Positions 1 through 9,289 are shown, counted from the stretch's first letter. The stretch: DNA of 64,000 bases from Streptomyces avermitilis MA-4680 = NBRC 14893 (GCF_000009765.2 NC_003155.5:8961609-9025608), one strand, 5' to 3'. A program made the numbers and translations. The notes: generated by a model not told the origin, from the sequence alone.

Positions 1-179
1 AATGCGTGGTGTTCTGTCGGCGGGCTGGATTTTGGGGGAACCAGTTCGAAGATCCTGAAGAGTTCGACTGCTGGTCCTGCGGGGGGACGAGCACGACGCC
101 GTACAGCCCCTGGACTCCGGCTGATTGAGGTCACCGACAGCAGCTGGTGCCGCGTCTTTTCTTCGCCGGGGGTCCTGGT

Positions 180-368
180 CTACAGGCTGGAGATGAGTCC
201 GGCGAGTGAGGTGAGCGCGCTGTTGATGAGGGGCGCCAGGCCGGTCGCGGCGAGGGTGAAGCCGAGCAGGGTGCAGGCGAGCATGGATCCGAACCTCACG
301 TAGCCGCCCTTCATCAGGACGGCCACGATGACGGCCAGCAGCACGGCGGCGGACACGGAAAAGGCCAC
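180..368 (-). CDS. Small two-helix membrane protein
   Basis: This encodes 62 residues from a GTG start, with AAGGAGA in good Shine-Dalgarno position just upstream. Nearly the whole chain is hydrophobic: one helix spans about residues 4-20 and a second about residues 27-58, separated by a short KGGYVRFG turn, so it should sit in the cytoplasmic membrane. Size and topology resemble pilin-like or spread (Spd) small proteins of actinobacterial conjugation modules, but I see no diagnostic motif. It is the last gene of the minus-strand transfer module, 95 bp downstream of the FtsK-type translocase, and is probably co-transcribed with it. The 179 bases to its left in the window show no gene. Confidence 0.6.
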   Translation of the reverse strand: MAFSVSAAVLLAVIVAVLMKGGYVRFGSMLACTLLGFTLAATGLAPLINSALTSLAGLISSL

Positions 369-463
369 GATCGGTCTCCTTGGTGGGTTGGTCCGGCCGG
401 GGCGTCCAGCCGTCAGCTGTGCGAACGGGGCCCGGGCCAGGGGCGCGGGCCGCTCTACGTGCG

Positions 464-2899
464 TCAGTCCTGGAGGACCGGTCCGAGGTCGGCGCGCAGT
501 TCGCGGAGCACGTCCTCGTCGGCTCCGACCGGCACCAGGACCTCGCGGGCCTTGCTGCCGTCGGCCGGGCCGACCAGTCCGCGCTCTTCCAGCGCGTCCA
601 GCAGGACGCCGGCGAGAGCGAACCCGACGCGCAGCTTGCGCTGCAGCATCGACTGCGATCCGAACCGGGTGGTGACCACCAGATCGGCGGCCAACATCAG
701 CAGCTCACCGTCGACTCCTTCGGGCAGCTGCTCGCTGTCCGGGCTGTCCCGGTCGGGGGCGGCGGTGACGTCGGTTGCGGCCGGGGCGTACAGGCCGTGG
801 TCAACCTGCTTGAGGCGGCCGTCGGCGACCAGGTCGGACAGGACGTTGCGGATGGTGCCGGCGGCCGCGTCGACCTGGTCGCGGACCTCCTTGGCCGTCA
901 TCTCCCGGTCGACGACCGCGAGGATCTTGTCTTTGACGGTGGTCTTCTTCGGCTTGCGGGCCGCCGGCGGGGGCGGGGTGAACGAGCCGATGAACGCCGC
1001 GCCCCCGCCGTCAGCGTCGTCGTCTTCCTTGCCGGTGGGCGGGGGCATCGTCCACTCGTGCCACAGACCGAGCGCGCTGAGGGCCTCGATCTCGCGGTCA
1101 GTGAGCGTGTTGATGGCGCCGCTCTCCGGGAAGATCTCGTCGAGTCCGTCGGGGGAGCCGTCGTCGGGCAGGTGCACGTACAGGGTGCGCATCATGGTCG
1201 CGTCGGAGCCGGTGACGGTGTGCCCCATGCCCTGCGTGGTCTCCCCTGGGACATCGGTGGCGGTGCCGAGCATGCGGTCCATCAGCGACATGTGCGCGCC
1301 GAGCCGGTCGGGAATCGGCGGGAGGTCTGTGTCTGCGGCGAGGCCGCCGGTGGCCTGCCGGGCGGCGATCCCGCCGGTGATGCGCAGGACGACACCGATG
1401 CCGCCCTGGACCTGGTCGCGCAGCGAGCTGCTGCCGCCGAGTTTGTCGAGGTTGAGGGACTGCCCGGCGAAGATCACGCCGATGCCGAACTTGCGTCCCT
1501 CGCGGGCGAGGACGTCCGTCATCTGCGCGATGTCGTCGCCGAACAGGTCGTCCCCGACGAGGCTGTTGAACTCATCCAGGACCAGCGTCAGGGCCGGGTA
1601 GGGGGAGTGCGGGGAGTAGTCGTGGCCGGCTTCCTCGTTCATCTGGCCGCGGATGTCCATCAGGGCGACCGCGGCCTTCAGCAGCCACCAGGTGAAGATC
1701 GCGCCGGAGCCCTGCCGGTCGACGTGCCGGCCGACCGCGGACATCTGCGCGTCGGGCCGGGCGGAGGTCACCCAGCTCGCCATCCCGGCCAGCGCCCACG
1801 CCGCGCACATCAGCGCCAGCGAGACGGTCTTGCCGGAGCCGGTGACACCGACCAGGAAGCCGTGGAAGGTGCCGGACGCGGAGCGCATGTGGACTTTGGC
1901 GTCGGTGCCGTCGTGGGCGGTGCCGATGGTGTAGCGGCCGTAGGCGTCCAGGGTGAGCAGTGCGCGGGTGGCACGGCGGGCCACCCGCAGCGGCGCGGCC
2001 TCGTAGAGGGTGACGAGGACTTCGTTGCCGCGGCTTTCGGTGACCAGCCGCATCTCTTCGGCTTTGACGCCGAACGCGGAGCACAGCTGGTCGTAGTTGA
2101 CGCGGGCGACCTCGCCGGGCTCGACCTGGGCGAGGATCATGCCGCGGGCGGGGAGCTGGCCGCGGGCGGGCTGGCGTTCCACACGGACGATGGTGCTGCC
2201 GGGGATAGCGCCGCCGGGCCGGGAGATGAGCGCCGACCAGAGGTCGTCGATGCTGCGGCCGCCTTCCTGGGTGGGGGCGACGGTGAGCCGGATGCGGCCG
2301 GGCCCGTGCTCCGTCTCGCGCAGCGACACGGCCAGCGTCGGCACACCGAAGCAGGCGGCGATGGCGTCGGCCTCAATCCGGCCGACGGGCTTGCCCTGCG
2401 GAGCGACGATGTCGCAGCTGAAGTCCGGGTGGCTGGCCGACACGATCTGCTGCACATTCTCCAGCCGCGTCTGGGGCGCCACTTCGTGCTGGTCCCACAG
2501 CCGCATCACCAGCCCGGCGAACCCGGACGGGTAGACGGTGGTCAGGTCGCCGGGCGGAGTCCAGGTGGAGCGGCTGGCGGGCAGCCAGGCGGACATCAGG
2601 GCACCCCATCCGAGGGCGAGGGGGATCTCCCACCAGCTGTTGCCAGGGGCGACGGCGGCCGCGGTGTAGACCGCGCTGCCGGTGAGCGGTCCAAGGAGCC
2701 GCTGCCCCGAGCGGATCGCCTTGCGGAAGTCGCCGGCCTTGACGCGCTGGTACAGCCACCAGGTGCTGACACCGCTGATCGCGGCGACGGACGCGTGGGC
2801 GGGCAGCAGCTCCATGCTGGGCAGCACCGCGAGGGCGGCGGTGGATGCCCCGTAGGCGGCGAGTTCTGTTTTCGCCCGTGTGGGCATCCTGCGCATCAC
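464..2899 (-). CDS. FtsK/SpoIIIE-type DNA translocase, TraB-like conjugation ATPase
   Basis: This 811-residue protein has hydrophobic N-terminal segments (about 13-45 and 70-105), then a RecA-like ATPase core with Walker A GVTGSGKT at 351-358 and Walker B LTLVLDEFN at about 437-445. A winged helix follows near 655-710, and the C-terminus (about 745-795) looks like an FtsK gamma domain. In Streptomyces, one such translocase (TraB) moves double-stranded DNA between mycelia by binding repeated recognition sites through its gamma domain. The membrane anchor, motor and DNA reader are all present, so it is probably functional. It lies in the transfer module with the DUF2637 protein. A chromosome-partitioning role is less likely because of these neighbours. 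Confidence 0.85.
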   Translation of the reverse strand: MMRRMPTRAKTELAAYGASTAALAVLPSMELLPAHASVAAISGVSTWWLYQRVKAGDFRKAIRSGQRLLGPLTGSAVYTAAAVAPGNSWWEIPLALGWGALMSAWLPASRSTWTPPGDLTTVYPSGFAGLVMRLWDQHEVAPQTRLENVQQIVSASHPDFSCDIVAPQGKPVGRIEADAIAACFGVPTLAVSLRETEHGPGRIRLTVAPTQEGGRSIDDLWSALISRPGGAIPGSTIVRVERQPARGQLPARGMILAQVEPGEVARVNYDQLCSAFGVKAEEMRLVTESRGNEVLVTLYEAAPLRVARRATRALLTLDAYGRYTIGTAHDGTDAKVHMRSASGTFHGFLVGVTGSGKTVSLALMCAAWALAGMASWVTSARPDAQMSAVGRHVDRQGSGAIFTWWLLKAAVALMDIRGQMNEEAGHDYSPHSPYPALTLVLDEFNSLVGDDLFGDDIAQMTDVLAREGRKFGIGVIFAGQSLNLDKLGGSSSLRDQVQGGIGVVLRITGGIAARQATGGLAADTDLPPIPDRLGAHMSLMDRMLGTATDVPGETTQGMGHTVTGSDATMMRTLYVHLPDDGSPDGLDEIFPESGAINTLTDREIEALSALGLWHEWTMPPPTGKEDDDADGGGAAFIGSFTPPPPAARKPKKTTVKDKILAVVDREMTAKEVRDQVDAAAGTIRNVLSDLVADGRLKQVDHGLYAPAATDVTAAPDRDSPDSEQLPEGVDGELLMLAADLVVTTRFGSQSMLQRKLRVGFALAGVLLDALEERGLVGPADGSKAREVLVPVGADEDVLRELRADLGPVLQD

Positions 2900-2933
2900 G
2901 GCAGATCAGTCCTTTCCGCATTGAGGGCAACCA

Positions 2934-2970
2934 CGTGGGGGCTGCACCCGGATCGGGTGCAGCCCCCACG
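2934..2970 (-). terminator. Perfect 17-bp hairpin between transfer genes
   Basis: Two 17-nt arms (2934-2950 and 2954-2970) are perfectly complementary around a GAT loop. The hairpin sits between the 134-residue gene and the translocase gene and has no U-tract. It could be a factor-dependent terminator, an mRNA processing site or an attenuator that lowers translocase expression. Confidence 0.6.
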
Positions 2971-3001
2971 AGGTCGTGCGAGTCGTTCGGTCGGGTGCTG
3001 G

Positions 3002-3406
3002 TCAGATGGGCCGGTAGAAGCCGGGCTTGGCCTGTCGGGCCCTCGATGCGGTGGCGGCGGCGTGGATGGGCCCGTACTCCGCCTGGTGGGCGGCCTTGAC
3101 CTCGATTGCGGCCTGGTGAGTCTGCTCGGCCGAGCTCAGCAGCCGCTTGCAGCCGCCGACGACCTGCCCGAACGCTTCGCCGACCTCGGCGACGGCCGCG
3201 ACGTGCCGGGCATCGGCCTCCGCGGACGCGCACAACTCCGCGACGACCACCGCCGAATCGGCGTTGACGCGCATCCGCTGCGCGAGCTGCTCGGCGTGCT
3301 CGAACAGGCCGGCTGCCGCCTTCTGCAGCGCCGTGAACTTGGTGACGATGGACAGGTAGCCGTTGGCGGCGCCGTCCGCTGCGACGGCAGGGGCAATCTC
3401 TCCCAT
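3002..3406 (-). CDS. Conserved helical protein of the transfer module
   Basis: This encodes 134 residues, rich in Ala, Glu and Gln, that read as continuous amphipathic helix. It has no signal peptide, membrane segment or catalytic motif. The middle (about 20-110) is likely coiled coil or a helical bundle, and the tail is basic (SRARQAKPGFYRP). It begins 15 bp after the stop of the Gly-rich protein gene and precedes the translocase, so it probably belongs to the same operon. An accessory role in transfer is inferred from position only; I do not recognise the family. Confidence 0.65.
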   Translation of the reverse strand: MGEIAPAVAADGAANGYLSIVTKFTALQKAAAGLFEHAEQLAQRMRVNADSAVVVAELCASAEADARHVAAVAEVGEAFGQVVGGCKRLLSSAEQTHQAAIEVKAAHQAEYGPIHAAATASRARQAKPGFYRPI

Positions 3407-3421
3407 GCGATGTCTCCCCGG

Positions 3422-5521
3422 TCAGTTCTCGTTGTGGATGCGGGCGCTGGGCGCGGCCAGGCCTGCGTCGAGGGCCGCGGTCTGGGTGGGCCGGTAGTCC
3501 CGCTCCATCGCGGTCTCTTCCGCTTCGGCGAGTTCCGCGGCGTTCAACGCGGCCTTGGCCATGCGGTTGGCGTTGACGGCGAGCATCCCGACGCTCTCCA
3601 TCAGCACGCCCATGGCGCGCACGGTGCGTGCTCCCGTGATGTTGTGGTTGTTGGCCAGGTCGTTGGCCATCACCTCCAGCTCGGCGAACAGGCGCCGGGC
3701 CTGCCTGGCCAGGTTCTGGCAGTCGTCGTAGGTCTCCATCCCGGCGGTGGTCAGCAGGGTCAGCGCTTTCACAGCACCGTCCAGGCTGATCTCCGTGGCG
3801 TGCCGGCCGACCATGGCGTTCGCGGGCGGGGGCGTCACCTGGATGACGGGCGCCGAGCTGGATGCGGATGGGGGCATAGGGATGGGGTCCTTTCTGCGGG
3901 TGGTTCCCGGCCGGGTGCCGGCCGGACGTTGCGGAGCACGCGAAAGGGCGGGCGGGCCCTGCGCGGGCAGTTGTCGGCGAGGTGGGGCGATGGCGTCCGG
4001 CTCCCAGCGGCGGGCGTGCGTTCCGGGCGGGTCGACCTGCTCCACCGTGATCGTGATTTCCGGCCCGGAGCTCGTGTCGAACGGCGAGCTACGGGGACCG
4101 GCGTAGCGGGGGCCCGGTCCCTTTCCTGCACCGGGACCGGAGGTACCCGAGGGGCCGCCGCCGTTGCCTGAACCGGGCGGGCTGGGCGGGCTGGTCGGGC
4201 CGTTGGCGTTGGGGGAGCGGCGTCGGCCGGTGCGGGGGCCTGCCTGGGCCTTCCACCGGTCGCGGCGTTTGGCCCACCGCTCATTGACCGCCTCGAACAC
4301 AGCCGAGCGGAAGGTGACCCGCCCGTTCGGCGACCAGCCGTCGTTACCGCCCTTGGTACCGGCCGCCCCGCCGTTCCCGGTCTTTCCCGCCGCGTCCGTG
4401 GATGCGGGGTTGCGGGCCTGGCGGTTCTTCCACCGGTCCTGCAGCCGGTCACCGGCCGCCTCCCAGAACGTCGGCGCCGTAGCGCCGCCGCCTTTGCCAG
4501 ACCGGGTCTTCTTCAGCGCATTCTGGATGGCAGCCGCCCGGTCGTGGGCAGCTCCCTTCTGCTGCGACCCGCCGCCGGCGCCTGCTGGGCGAGGGTGTTT
4601 GCCCTTGCCCCACCAGTCGGCGACGGCCTGCCGCGGCGAGCGGCGCCCCGCCCCGCCACCACCCTTGCTGCCCCCGGTGCCGCCGCTCGTGCCGCCCGGG
4701 CCAGGGCTTCCCTGACCCTTGCCGCTGCCCTTGCCGTTGGCATTGCCGCGGCCGCCGCCGGCCCCCGGGCCGCGACCCCCGCCGCCGAACAGCCCGGCAC
4801 CTGCCCGGCCGCCCCCGCTGCCGCGTCCCGCCGTGCCGTCCGAACGGCCACGGTGAGCACCGTTTCGGGAGCCGACGCCGAACAAGCCCGCTCCGGAACG
4901 GCCTTGGCCAAACCGGCCGGAGGAACCCTGCGGAGAGCCGTTGAACAGCCCTCTGCCGCCACCCCGGGAGCCGCCCGGACCGACGCCGCCGCCCCGTGCG
5001 GGGCCGCCGGAGCCCCGTCCGAGCGCGCTGCGGCCGTAGTCACGGCTGGACTGCACGCCCCCGCCACGATGGGCCTTGGCGCGTGCCGCGTCGGCTTCCG
5101 CGCCGTGCCGGGTGGCATCGGCGCCGGCCTTCGCGGCCAGCAGCTCCATCTCCCGCTGGTGCGCGGCGGCTTCCGCGCGGCGGGGCCCGGATTCCTGGAT
5201 CCAGGTCTGCAGCCCCTCGAACGCGGCCAGGGCGATCGCGAGGATCGCGGCCAGCGACAGCGCGCCGGCGCGCGGCGCCCCCGCATCGGGGGGCTGCTCG
5301 CCCTCGTTCAGGCCCTCACTGCGCAGCGCCGCCCCCGCCGTCGGGGGCGGCGCGTGGGGTACTTCGGGGGCGTCGAACGCGGAAATTCGAACAGGCCCGG
5401 GGTCGGTGACGCTGTCCTCGTCGGTGCCGCCCAGGGTGGGTGCGGGCGGCACGGGCGGGGGCGGCGGGGAGCCGATCCGGGGCAGATGACGCAGGTTGTC
5501 CGGGGGCTCGTCGTCGGACAC
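3422..5521 (-). CDS. Gly/Pro-rich, membrane-anchored transfer-module protein
   Basis: I place the start at the GTG at 5521 (VSDDEPPDNL), which has GAGGAGG directly upstream; an earlier in-frame start at 5572 lacks such a site. The protein is about 699 residues: a Pro-rich N-terminus, one likely membrane helix (GALSLAAILAIALAAFEG, about 85-105), a charged helix (EAAAHQREMELLAAKAGADA), then roughly 350 residues of Gly/Arg/Ser-rich low complexity, and a folded helical C-terminus (about 590-690). Disordered Gly-rich repeats behind a membrane anchor suggest a scaffold or cell-wall-facing component of the transfer apparatus. No enzymatic motif is visible and the function is unknown. Confidence 0.7.
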   Translation of the reverse strand: MSDDEPPDNLRHLPRIGSPPPPPVPPAPTLGGTDEDSVTDPGPVRISAFDAPEVPHAPPPTAGAALRSEGLNEGEQPPDAGAPRAGALSLAAILAIALAAFEGLQTWIQESGPRRAEAAAHQREMELLAAKAGADATRHGAEADAARAKAHRGGGVQSSRDYGRSALGRGSGGPARGGGVGPGGSRGGGRGLFNGSPQGSSGRFGQGRSGAGLFGVGSRNGAHRGRSDGTAGRGSGGGRAGAGLFGGGGRGPGAGGGRGNANGKGSGKGQGSPGPGGTSGGTGGSKGGGGAGRRSPRQAVADWWGKGKHPRPAGAGGGSQQKGAAHDRAAAIQNALKKTRSGKGGGATAPTFWEAAGDRLQDRWKNRQARNPASTDAAGKTGNGGAAGTKGGNDGWSPNGRVTFRSAVFEAVNERWAKRRDRWKAQAGPRTGRRRSPNANGPTSPPSPPGSGNGGGPSGTSGPGAGKGPGPRYAGPRSSPFDTSSGPEITITVEQVDPPGTHARRWEPDAIAPPRRQLPAQGPPALSRAPQRPAGTRPGTTRRKDPIPMPPSASSSAPVIQVTPPPANAMVGRHATEISLDGAVKALTLLTTAGMETYDDCQNLARQARRLFAELEVMANDLANNHNITGARTVRAMGVLMESVGMLAVNANRMAKAALNAAELAEAEETAMERDYRPTQTAALDAGLAAPSARIHNEN

Positions 5522-5642
5522 AGGCCCTCCTCTCACGGTGACTGCCGGTGAGGGGGAAGGGGCGCCTCGCACGTGTACACGTACGCGTGGTTGGGAGCCC
5601 CGTCAACCCTCATTTCGGCGGTGATGATGATGACGATGACGA

Positions 5643-5864
5643 TTACTGGCAGTGATCCCGGTAGATCCGTTCCAGCTCCGCCGACAGCGCGTTGAACACG
5701 CCGTGGTCGCCGGTGCGGCGGGCCTTCTGGATGGCGGAGACCTTCACCAGATCGAGCCAGACGCGGAAGAACTCCTCAGGCCCGCGCTCGCCTTGAGCGC
5801 GGGCCTGTTCGAATCGGCTGTTCCAGTGGGCCGCCTTCCTCGGGGACAGCGGCGGCCCTGCCAT
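5643..5864 (-). CDS. Small conserved protein, unknown function
   Basis: This encodes 73 residues, mostly helical, with a charged N-terminus (SPRKAAHWNSRFEQARAQGE) and a compact C-terminal helix pair. Its ATG shares the A of the TGATG junction with the stop of the upstream 168-residue gene, so the two are translationally coupled and their products probably work together. No motif is recognised. Confidence 0.65.
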   Translation of the reverse strand: MAGPPLSPRKAAHWNSRFEQARAQGERGPEEFFRVWLDLVKVSAIQKARRTGDHGVFNALSAELERIYRDHCQ

Positions 5865-6370
5865 CAGGCGCCCCGCCGCTGCTGGCCCGGGCCGAAGAAG
5901 TCACCCAGCAGCCGGGCCTGGCCCGCCGGTTCGCCCTCCTCCGTGCCGGGGGCGAGACGCTGCAGGGTCTGGTTGGCGCTGTTGTAGGCGGTGACCTGCA
6001 CGTTCTGCTTACGCTGCGCCTTCTTCAGCGCCTTGTCCTCGCGCCGGCGCAGCACCACGTCGGGCTGGGTCTCCTCGTACGCGGCGACCACGCTGTTGAT
6101 GGCCTTCGCGGCCCTGCGCATGGCGCGCGCGGTGTCCCGCAGCGGCTTGACCCGCTTACGGGCACGGGACGCTGCCGACAGGCCCCAGGGCAGGTCACCG
6201 TCCAGGCGGCGGCCCTTCAGGTCGGCCTGGACGGCGTCGGCGAGAGCGTCGTAGGCCTGCGCGTCGGAGAGCAGGCTGCCGCGGTGCTGGGCCTGCCAGC
6301 CCTCCCGCTGCCCGGGCACCGCCAGCGCCTGCACGCCCGTCGTCACGCGGGATGCAATGTCCTTACTCAT
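5864..6370 (-). CDS. Basic helical protein of the transfer module
   Basis: This encodes 168 residues, strongly basic in the middle (SRARKRVKPLRDTARAMRRAAKAI and RRREDKALKKAQRKQNVQ, about 70-130), mainly helical and without membrane segments. The basic helices suggest nucleic-acid or membrane-surface binding. Its stop overlaps the start of the next gene (TGATG). It lies downstream of the DUF2637 gene with about 150 bp between. The family is not recognised. Confidence 0.65.
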   Translation of the reverse strand: MSKDIASRVTTGVQALAVPGQREGWQAQHRGSLLSDAQAYDALADAVQADLKGRRLDGDLPWGLSAASRARKRVKPLRDTARAMRRAAKAINSVVAAYEETQPDVVLRRREDKALKKAQRKQNVQVTAYNSANQTLQRLAPGTEEGEPAGQARLLGDFFGPGQQRRGA

Positions 6371-6516
6371 CAGGGGTTTTCTCCTCAGGTGGGGTGGTGC
6401 AGGGATCCGGATCCGGGTGAAAGTGGGGGTGGCGTCACGGCGCCTTCACCGCGTCCCCGAGTTGTCATCAGCAGCTCGGGGGGCCGGTGGAACCGTCGGA
6501 CGGTCGTTGTGCCAGG

Positions 6517-8190
6517 TCAGGGCCGGTAGCCGCCTGCCACAAGCTCGGCGGCCTCCTGGCGGTACTCGGAGGCGGTGCCGGGCGAGGTGACCACGAGTTC
6601 GCGCTGGATCTCGGCGAGCGGCAGCCGGTCGGCCATGCCGTCGACGGCGAGGATCATCCGGGCGACCTTGCGGACCGCGCGCTGGCGGGGCGTGAGCTTC
6701 GCGGCGTCCTCGATTTCGACCGCGCGCCGCTCGATTTCGGCGGCAGCCAGTCGCGTTTCGGCGGCGGCCAGTTCGGTTTCGGCTTCCCGTCGCCGGGCCG
6801 CCTGGGTGTTGGCGTCGGCGACCGCGCGCCGCTCTGTTTCCTGCGCCGCGAGTCGCTCGGCTTCGGTGGCGCGGCGGCGCGTTTCGGCAGCAGCCCGCTC
6901 TGTTTCGGCAGCAGCCCGGTCAGCTTCGGCAGCACGCTGGCGGGCTTCTGCGATCTCCACCGTCTCGACTGCCTGAGCCTCCGCCACGGCGACCCGGTCG
7001 GCCTCCGCCGCGAGCTTCCGCTTCTCGGCTGCCTGGCGCTCCAGTTCGGCCGCTCGGGCGTCCGCAGCGGCCTTCGCCTCGCGCTCCTGGGATGCCTGGC
7101 GCTCTGCGGCTGCCTCGCGGGCGCGGGCTTCGGCGATGACGGCCGTCTCCAGTGCCTGCTCTTCCAGCTCTGCGGCGCGCTCCGCGGCACTGGCCTGGGC
7201 TCGGGCGTGGGCGCGGGCCTGGGCTGTGGTGCCCTCTACGCGGGCGCGGACGGTCTCCAGCTCGCCGTCGGCCTCCAGCCGCCTGGCTTCGGCCTGCTTC
7301 TGCGCGAGCTCCCGGCGCGTCTGCGCGTCCAGGCGCCGGCGCTCCGCCTCCTCCGCCCGAGCCTCCGCCTCGCGTTCCTGCTGCTCAGGCAGCGCGAGCG
7401 CCTGAGCGACGGTGTAGCCGTGAGCGGCCATCGTCATCGGCAGCAGCTCATCCTCACTCGCCTTGCTCAAGTCGCCATGCTTCCGCTTGAGCCACTGCTC
7501 GTAGGCGGTGAGGTCCTGCTGACGGCGGATCATCTCCGGGTACGACCGGATCCCGTGCAGCCTCATCCGGCGGTAGAAGCGCGGGGTGGCGACCGGGGCA
7601 AGGATCCAGCGGTGCAGCGGGATCCGGTCAGCCGCCGTACCCGCTTCGAGCTGCGTTTTCTTGATGAACAGCCTGCGCGCGGCTTCCACGCCGATCACGA
7701 AGAGCAGCGGCATGACGCCGTGCGAGGCGGCCCTGACCGGGTCGCCTGCAATGTGGCCCTGCGAACTGGCGTTGAACCAGATCGTCGCGAACGTCATGCC
7801 GTGGGCGGCCATCCGCAGCAGCGGCCACGGGGTGTCCTTGCGAATGAGGTACAGGTCCAGCGCGAGGAACACGATGATCGACGCGTCCACGCCGACCGGG
7901 AACCAGGGCGCCAAATCCGCACTGAATCCCCAGGTCAATGCCTTCTTCGCCAGGGTGCTGTACGACATCGCGAAGCCGATGGCGCCGATCAGCGGCCCCC
8001 CGATCGCAGCGGCGACCGACAGGACGGTCATCAGCCGGTCATGCGCGGGCTTGATCGCGTTCCGCTTCTGTGTCCGCGAAACGTTGGACGCCGCTCCCGA
8101 AACGGTCGGCGGCGCGTCCGAAACGGCGGTCGGCGGGCGCGAAACGGGGGTGTCGGGTGCCGCGCGCTGCGGCACTTCAGTGATCGTCAC
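6517..8190 (-). CDS. DUF2637 membrane protein with long coiled coil (spread-type)
   Basis: This encodes 557 residues from a GTG start with GGAGG 8 bp upstream. The N-terminus (about 15-40) is a polar stretch with VS every seven residues. Residues about 50-175 hold four hydrophobic helices of the DUF2637 type found in Streptomyces plasmid spread/SpdB-like proteins. Residues about 260-500 are an Ala/Glu/Arg coiled coil with repeated RAAAETE and ERRAAE units. The C-terminus (about 500-557) resembles a small HTH. Proteins of this class are thought to help intramycelial plasmid spreading and to sit in the membrane. Repetitive codons in the coiled-coil part could let it change length by recombination. 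Confidence 0.8.
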   Translation of the reverse strand: MTITEVPQRAAPDTPVSRPPTAVSDAPPTVSGAASNVSRTQKRNAIKPAHDRLMTVLSVAAAIGGPLIGAIGFAMSYSTLAKKALTWGFSADLAPWFPVGVDASIIVFLALDLYLIRKDTPWPLLRMAAHGMTFATIWFNASSQGHIAGDPVRAASHGVMPLLFVIGVEAARRLFIKKTQLEAGTAADRIPLHRWILAPVATPRFYRRMRLHGIRSYPEMIRRQQDLTAYEQWLKRKHGDLSKASEDELLPMTMAAHGYTVAQALALPEQQEREAEARAEEAERRRLDAQTRRELAQKQAEARRLEADGELETVRARVEGTTAQARAHARAQASAAERAAELEEQALETAVIAEARAREAAAERQASQEREAKAAADARAAELERQAAEKRKLAAEADRVAVAEAQAVETVEIAEARQRAAEADRAAAETERAAAETRRRATEAERLAAQETERRAVADANTQAARRREAETELAAAETRLAAAEIERRAVEIEDAAKLTPRQRAVRKVARMILAVDGMADRLPLAEIQRELVVTSPGTASEYRQEAAELVAGGYRP

Positions 8191-8293
8191 GGGGGCCTCC
8201 GGGAGAGGGGGTCAGGGGTGTGCGCGAAACGGCGAGGGCTGCCCGCGAAACGCGGGCGGCTGCTCCCGAAACCGGGGTGGCTGGAGCCGAAAC
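8077..8293. repeat. Two clusters of four CGAAAC motifs at exact 21-bp spacing
   Basis: CGAAAC on the plus strand starts at 8077, 8098, 8119 and 8140 inside the DUF2637 gene, then at 8225, 8246, 8267 and 8288 upstream of it. Spacing within each cluster is exactly 21 bp (two helical turns). The second cluster lies between the RBS and a strong hairpin, so it is non-coding in the annotated frame, although it would read as the same VS heptad in a frame shifted by one. Confidence 0.75.
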
Positions 8294-8324
8294 AGCCGAC
8301 GGCCCGCGGTGCGGGCCGTCGGCT
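8294..8324 (-). terminator. Perfect 14-bp GC hairpin
   Basis: Arms 8294-8307 and 8311-8324 pair perfectly around GGT. The hairpin lies between the stop of the 266-residue gene and the DUF2637 gene and probably ends or attenuates transcription there. Confidence 0.65.
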
Positions 8325-8348
8325 GAGGCGCCGGCGCGAGGGCCCGGT

Positions 8349-9149
8349 TCAGAAGCGGTTGGGGGCGAGCTGGCGGCCGGTGTCGTGGTCAGCGGTCAGG
8401 TGCGCGACGGCCGCGAGCCGGGCCCGCTGCTCGTCGATCGTCTTGACGAGCCGGGCCACGAGCGGGGTGTCGTGCTGGTAGTACGGGGTGGCCCGGTAGG
8501 CGCTGACGTGGTCGACCAGCCAGCCCTGGATGTCGACCCCGAGTTCAGCGGCGACGACCGCCAGGTCCACCTCGTCGGACCAGTCGTCGACGGCGCTGTG
8601 CTGGTCGTCGACGACGACCGAGAGTTGCTCCGCGATGTCGTCCCAGTCCGCAGCCATCTGCCGGGCGACGCGGTGCGCGTCCAGCAGCCGCAGCACCTGC
8701 GAGCGCCACCGGTCGTCGGGGAGCGTCGCGAACTCCGCGAACCGGGACATCATCGTGTCGTGGGCGATCGTCCAGGCCGACCACCGTAAGGCTGCGGTCT
8801 CCAGCAGCGGGGCGGCCTGCTCGCGCATCCGGCGCTTGGACCACAGGACGCGGGCCGCGGTGTACTGGTGGCCGATCATCGTGCGCTGCTCGGAGGTGAG
8901 CGCAGGATCGCGGTACATCTCCAGCGGCGAGGACGGTTCGCTCTCCCGGCCGGTGAACTCCCGGAAGAGAAAACGCACCTGGTCGGGGCCGTTCTGCTCC
9001 ACACGCAGGTAGTGCGGGTGGTGGTAACGAGCGGTGCCGGCCGCCAGGAGAGCCGCCGCGTCAACGGGGGCCGGGGCGACCGGGGCCGGGGCGGCGGGGG
9101 AGAGGTGCGAGTCATCGAGCGCGTGGGCGAGCGGGATCGTGTGCACCAT
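8349..9149 (-). CDS. Conserved hypothetical protein of the transfer module
   Basis: This encodes 266 residues. A Pro/Ala-rich N-terminus (about 15-35) leads into a helical domain with conserved-looking patches (RYHHPHYLRVEQNGPDQV at about 41-58, TIAHDTMMSRFAEFATLPDD at about 125-145) and a highly charged centre. It has no membrane helix and no known catalytic motif. A 17-bp hairpin lies upstream and a 14-bp hairpin downstream, so it may be a single-gene transcription unit within the module. Function unknown. Confidence 0.65.
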   Translation of the reverse strand: MVHTIPLAHALDDSHLSPAAPAPVAPAPVDAAALLAAGTARYHHPHYLRVEQNGPDQVRFLFREFTGRESEPSSPLEMYRDPALTSEQRTMIGHQYTAARVLWSKRRMREQAAPLLETAALRWSAWTIAHDTMMSRFAEFATLPDDRWRSQVLRLLDAHRVARQMAADWDDIAEQLSVVVDDQHSAVDDWSDEVDLAVVAAELGVDIQGWLVDHVSAYRATPYYQHDTPLVARLVKTIDEQRARLAAVAHLTADHDTGRQLAPNRF

Positions 9150-9202
9150 GTGCTGCTCTCCTTGTTGGAGTGTGGTCCGGGCTGTCCGGCTCCCCTGGAC
9201 CG

Positions 9203-9246
9203 CGCACAGGCCGGCCCTCGCATGAAGCGGAGGGCCGGCCTGTGCG
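9203..9246 (-). terminator. Perfect 17-bp hairpin
   Basis: Arms 9203-9219 and 9230-9246 pair perfectly around a 10-nt loop, between the 61-residue and 266-residue genes. It has the same style as the other long GC stems of this module. Confidence 0.6.
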
Positions 9247-9289
9247 GGTCAGGCAACCGACAGAGGTGGCGGTGTCAGTTGAGGCAGGG

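Noticed and set aside
380..4171. A 1263-codon plus-strand frame
   Set aside because: It is antisense to the FtsK-type translocase and its neighbours; third-position GC and domain content clearly support the minus strand.
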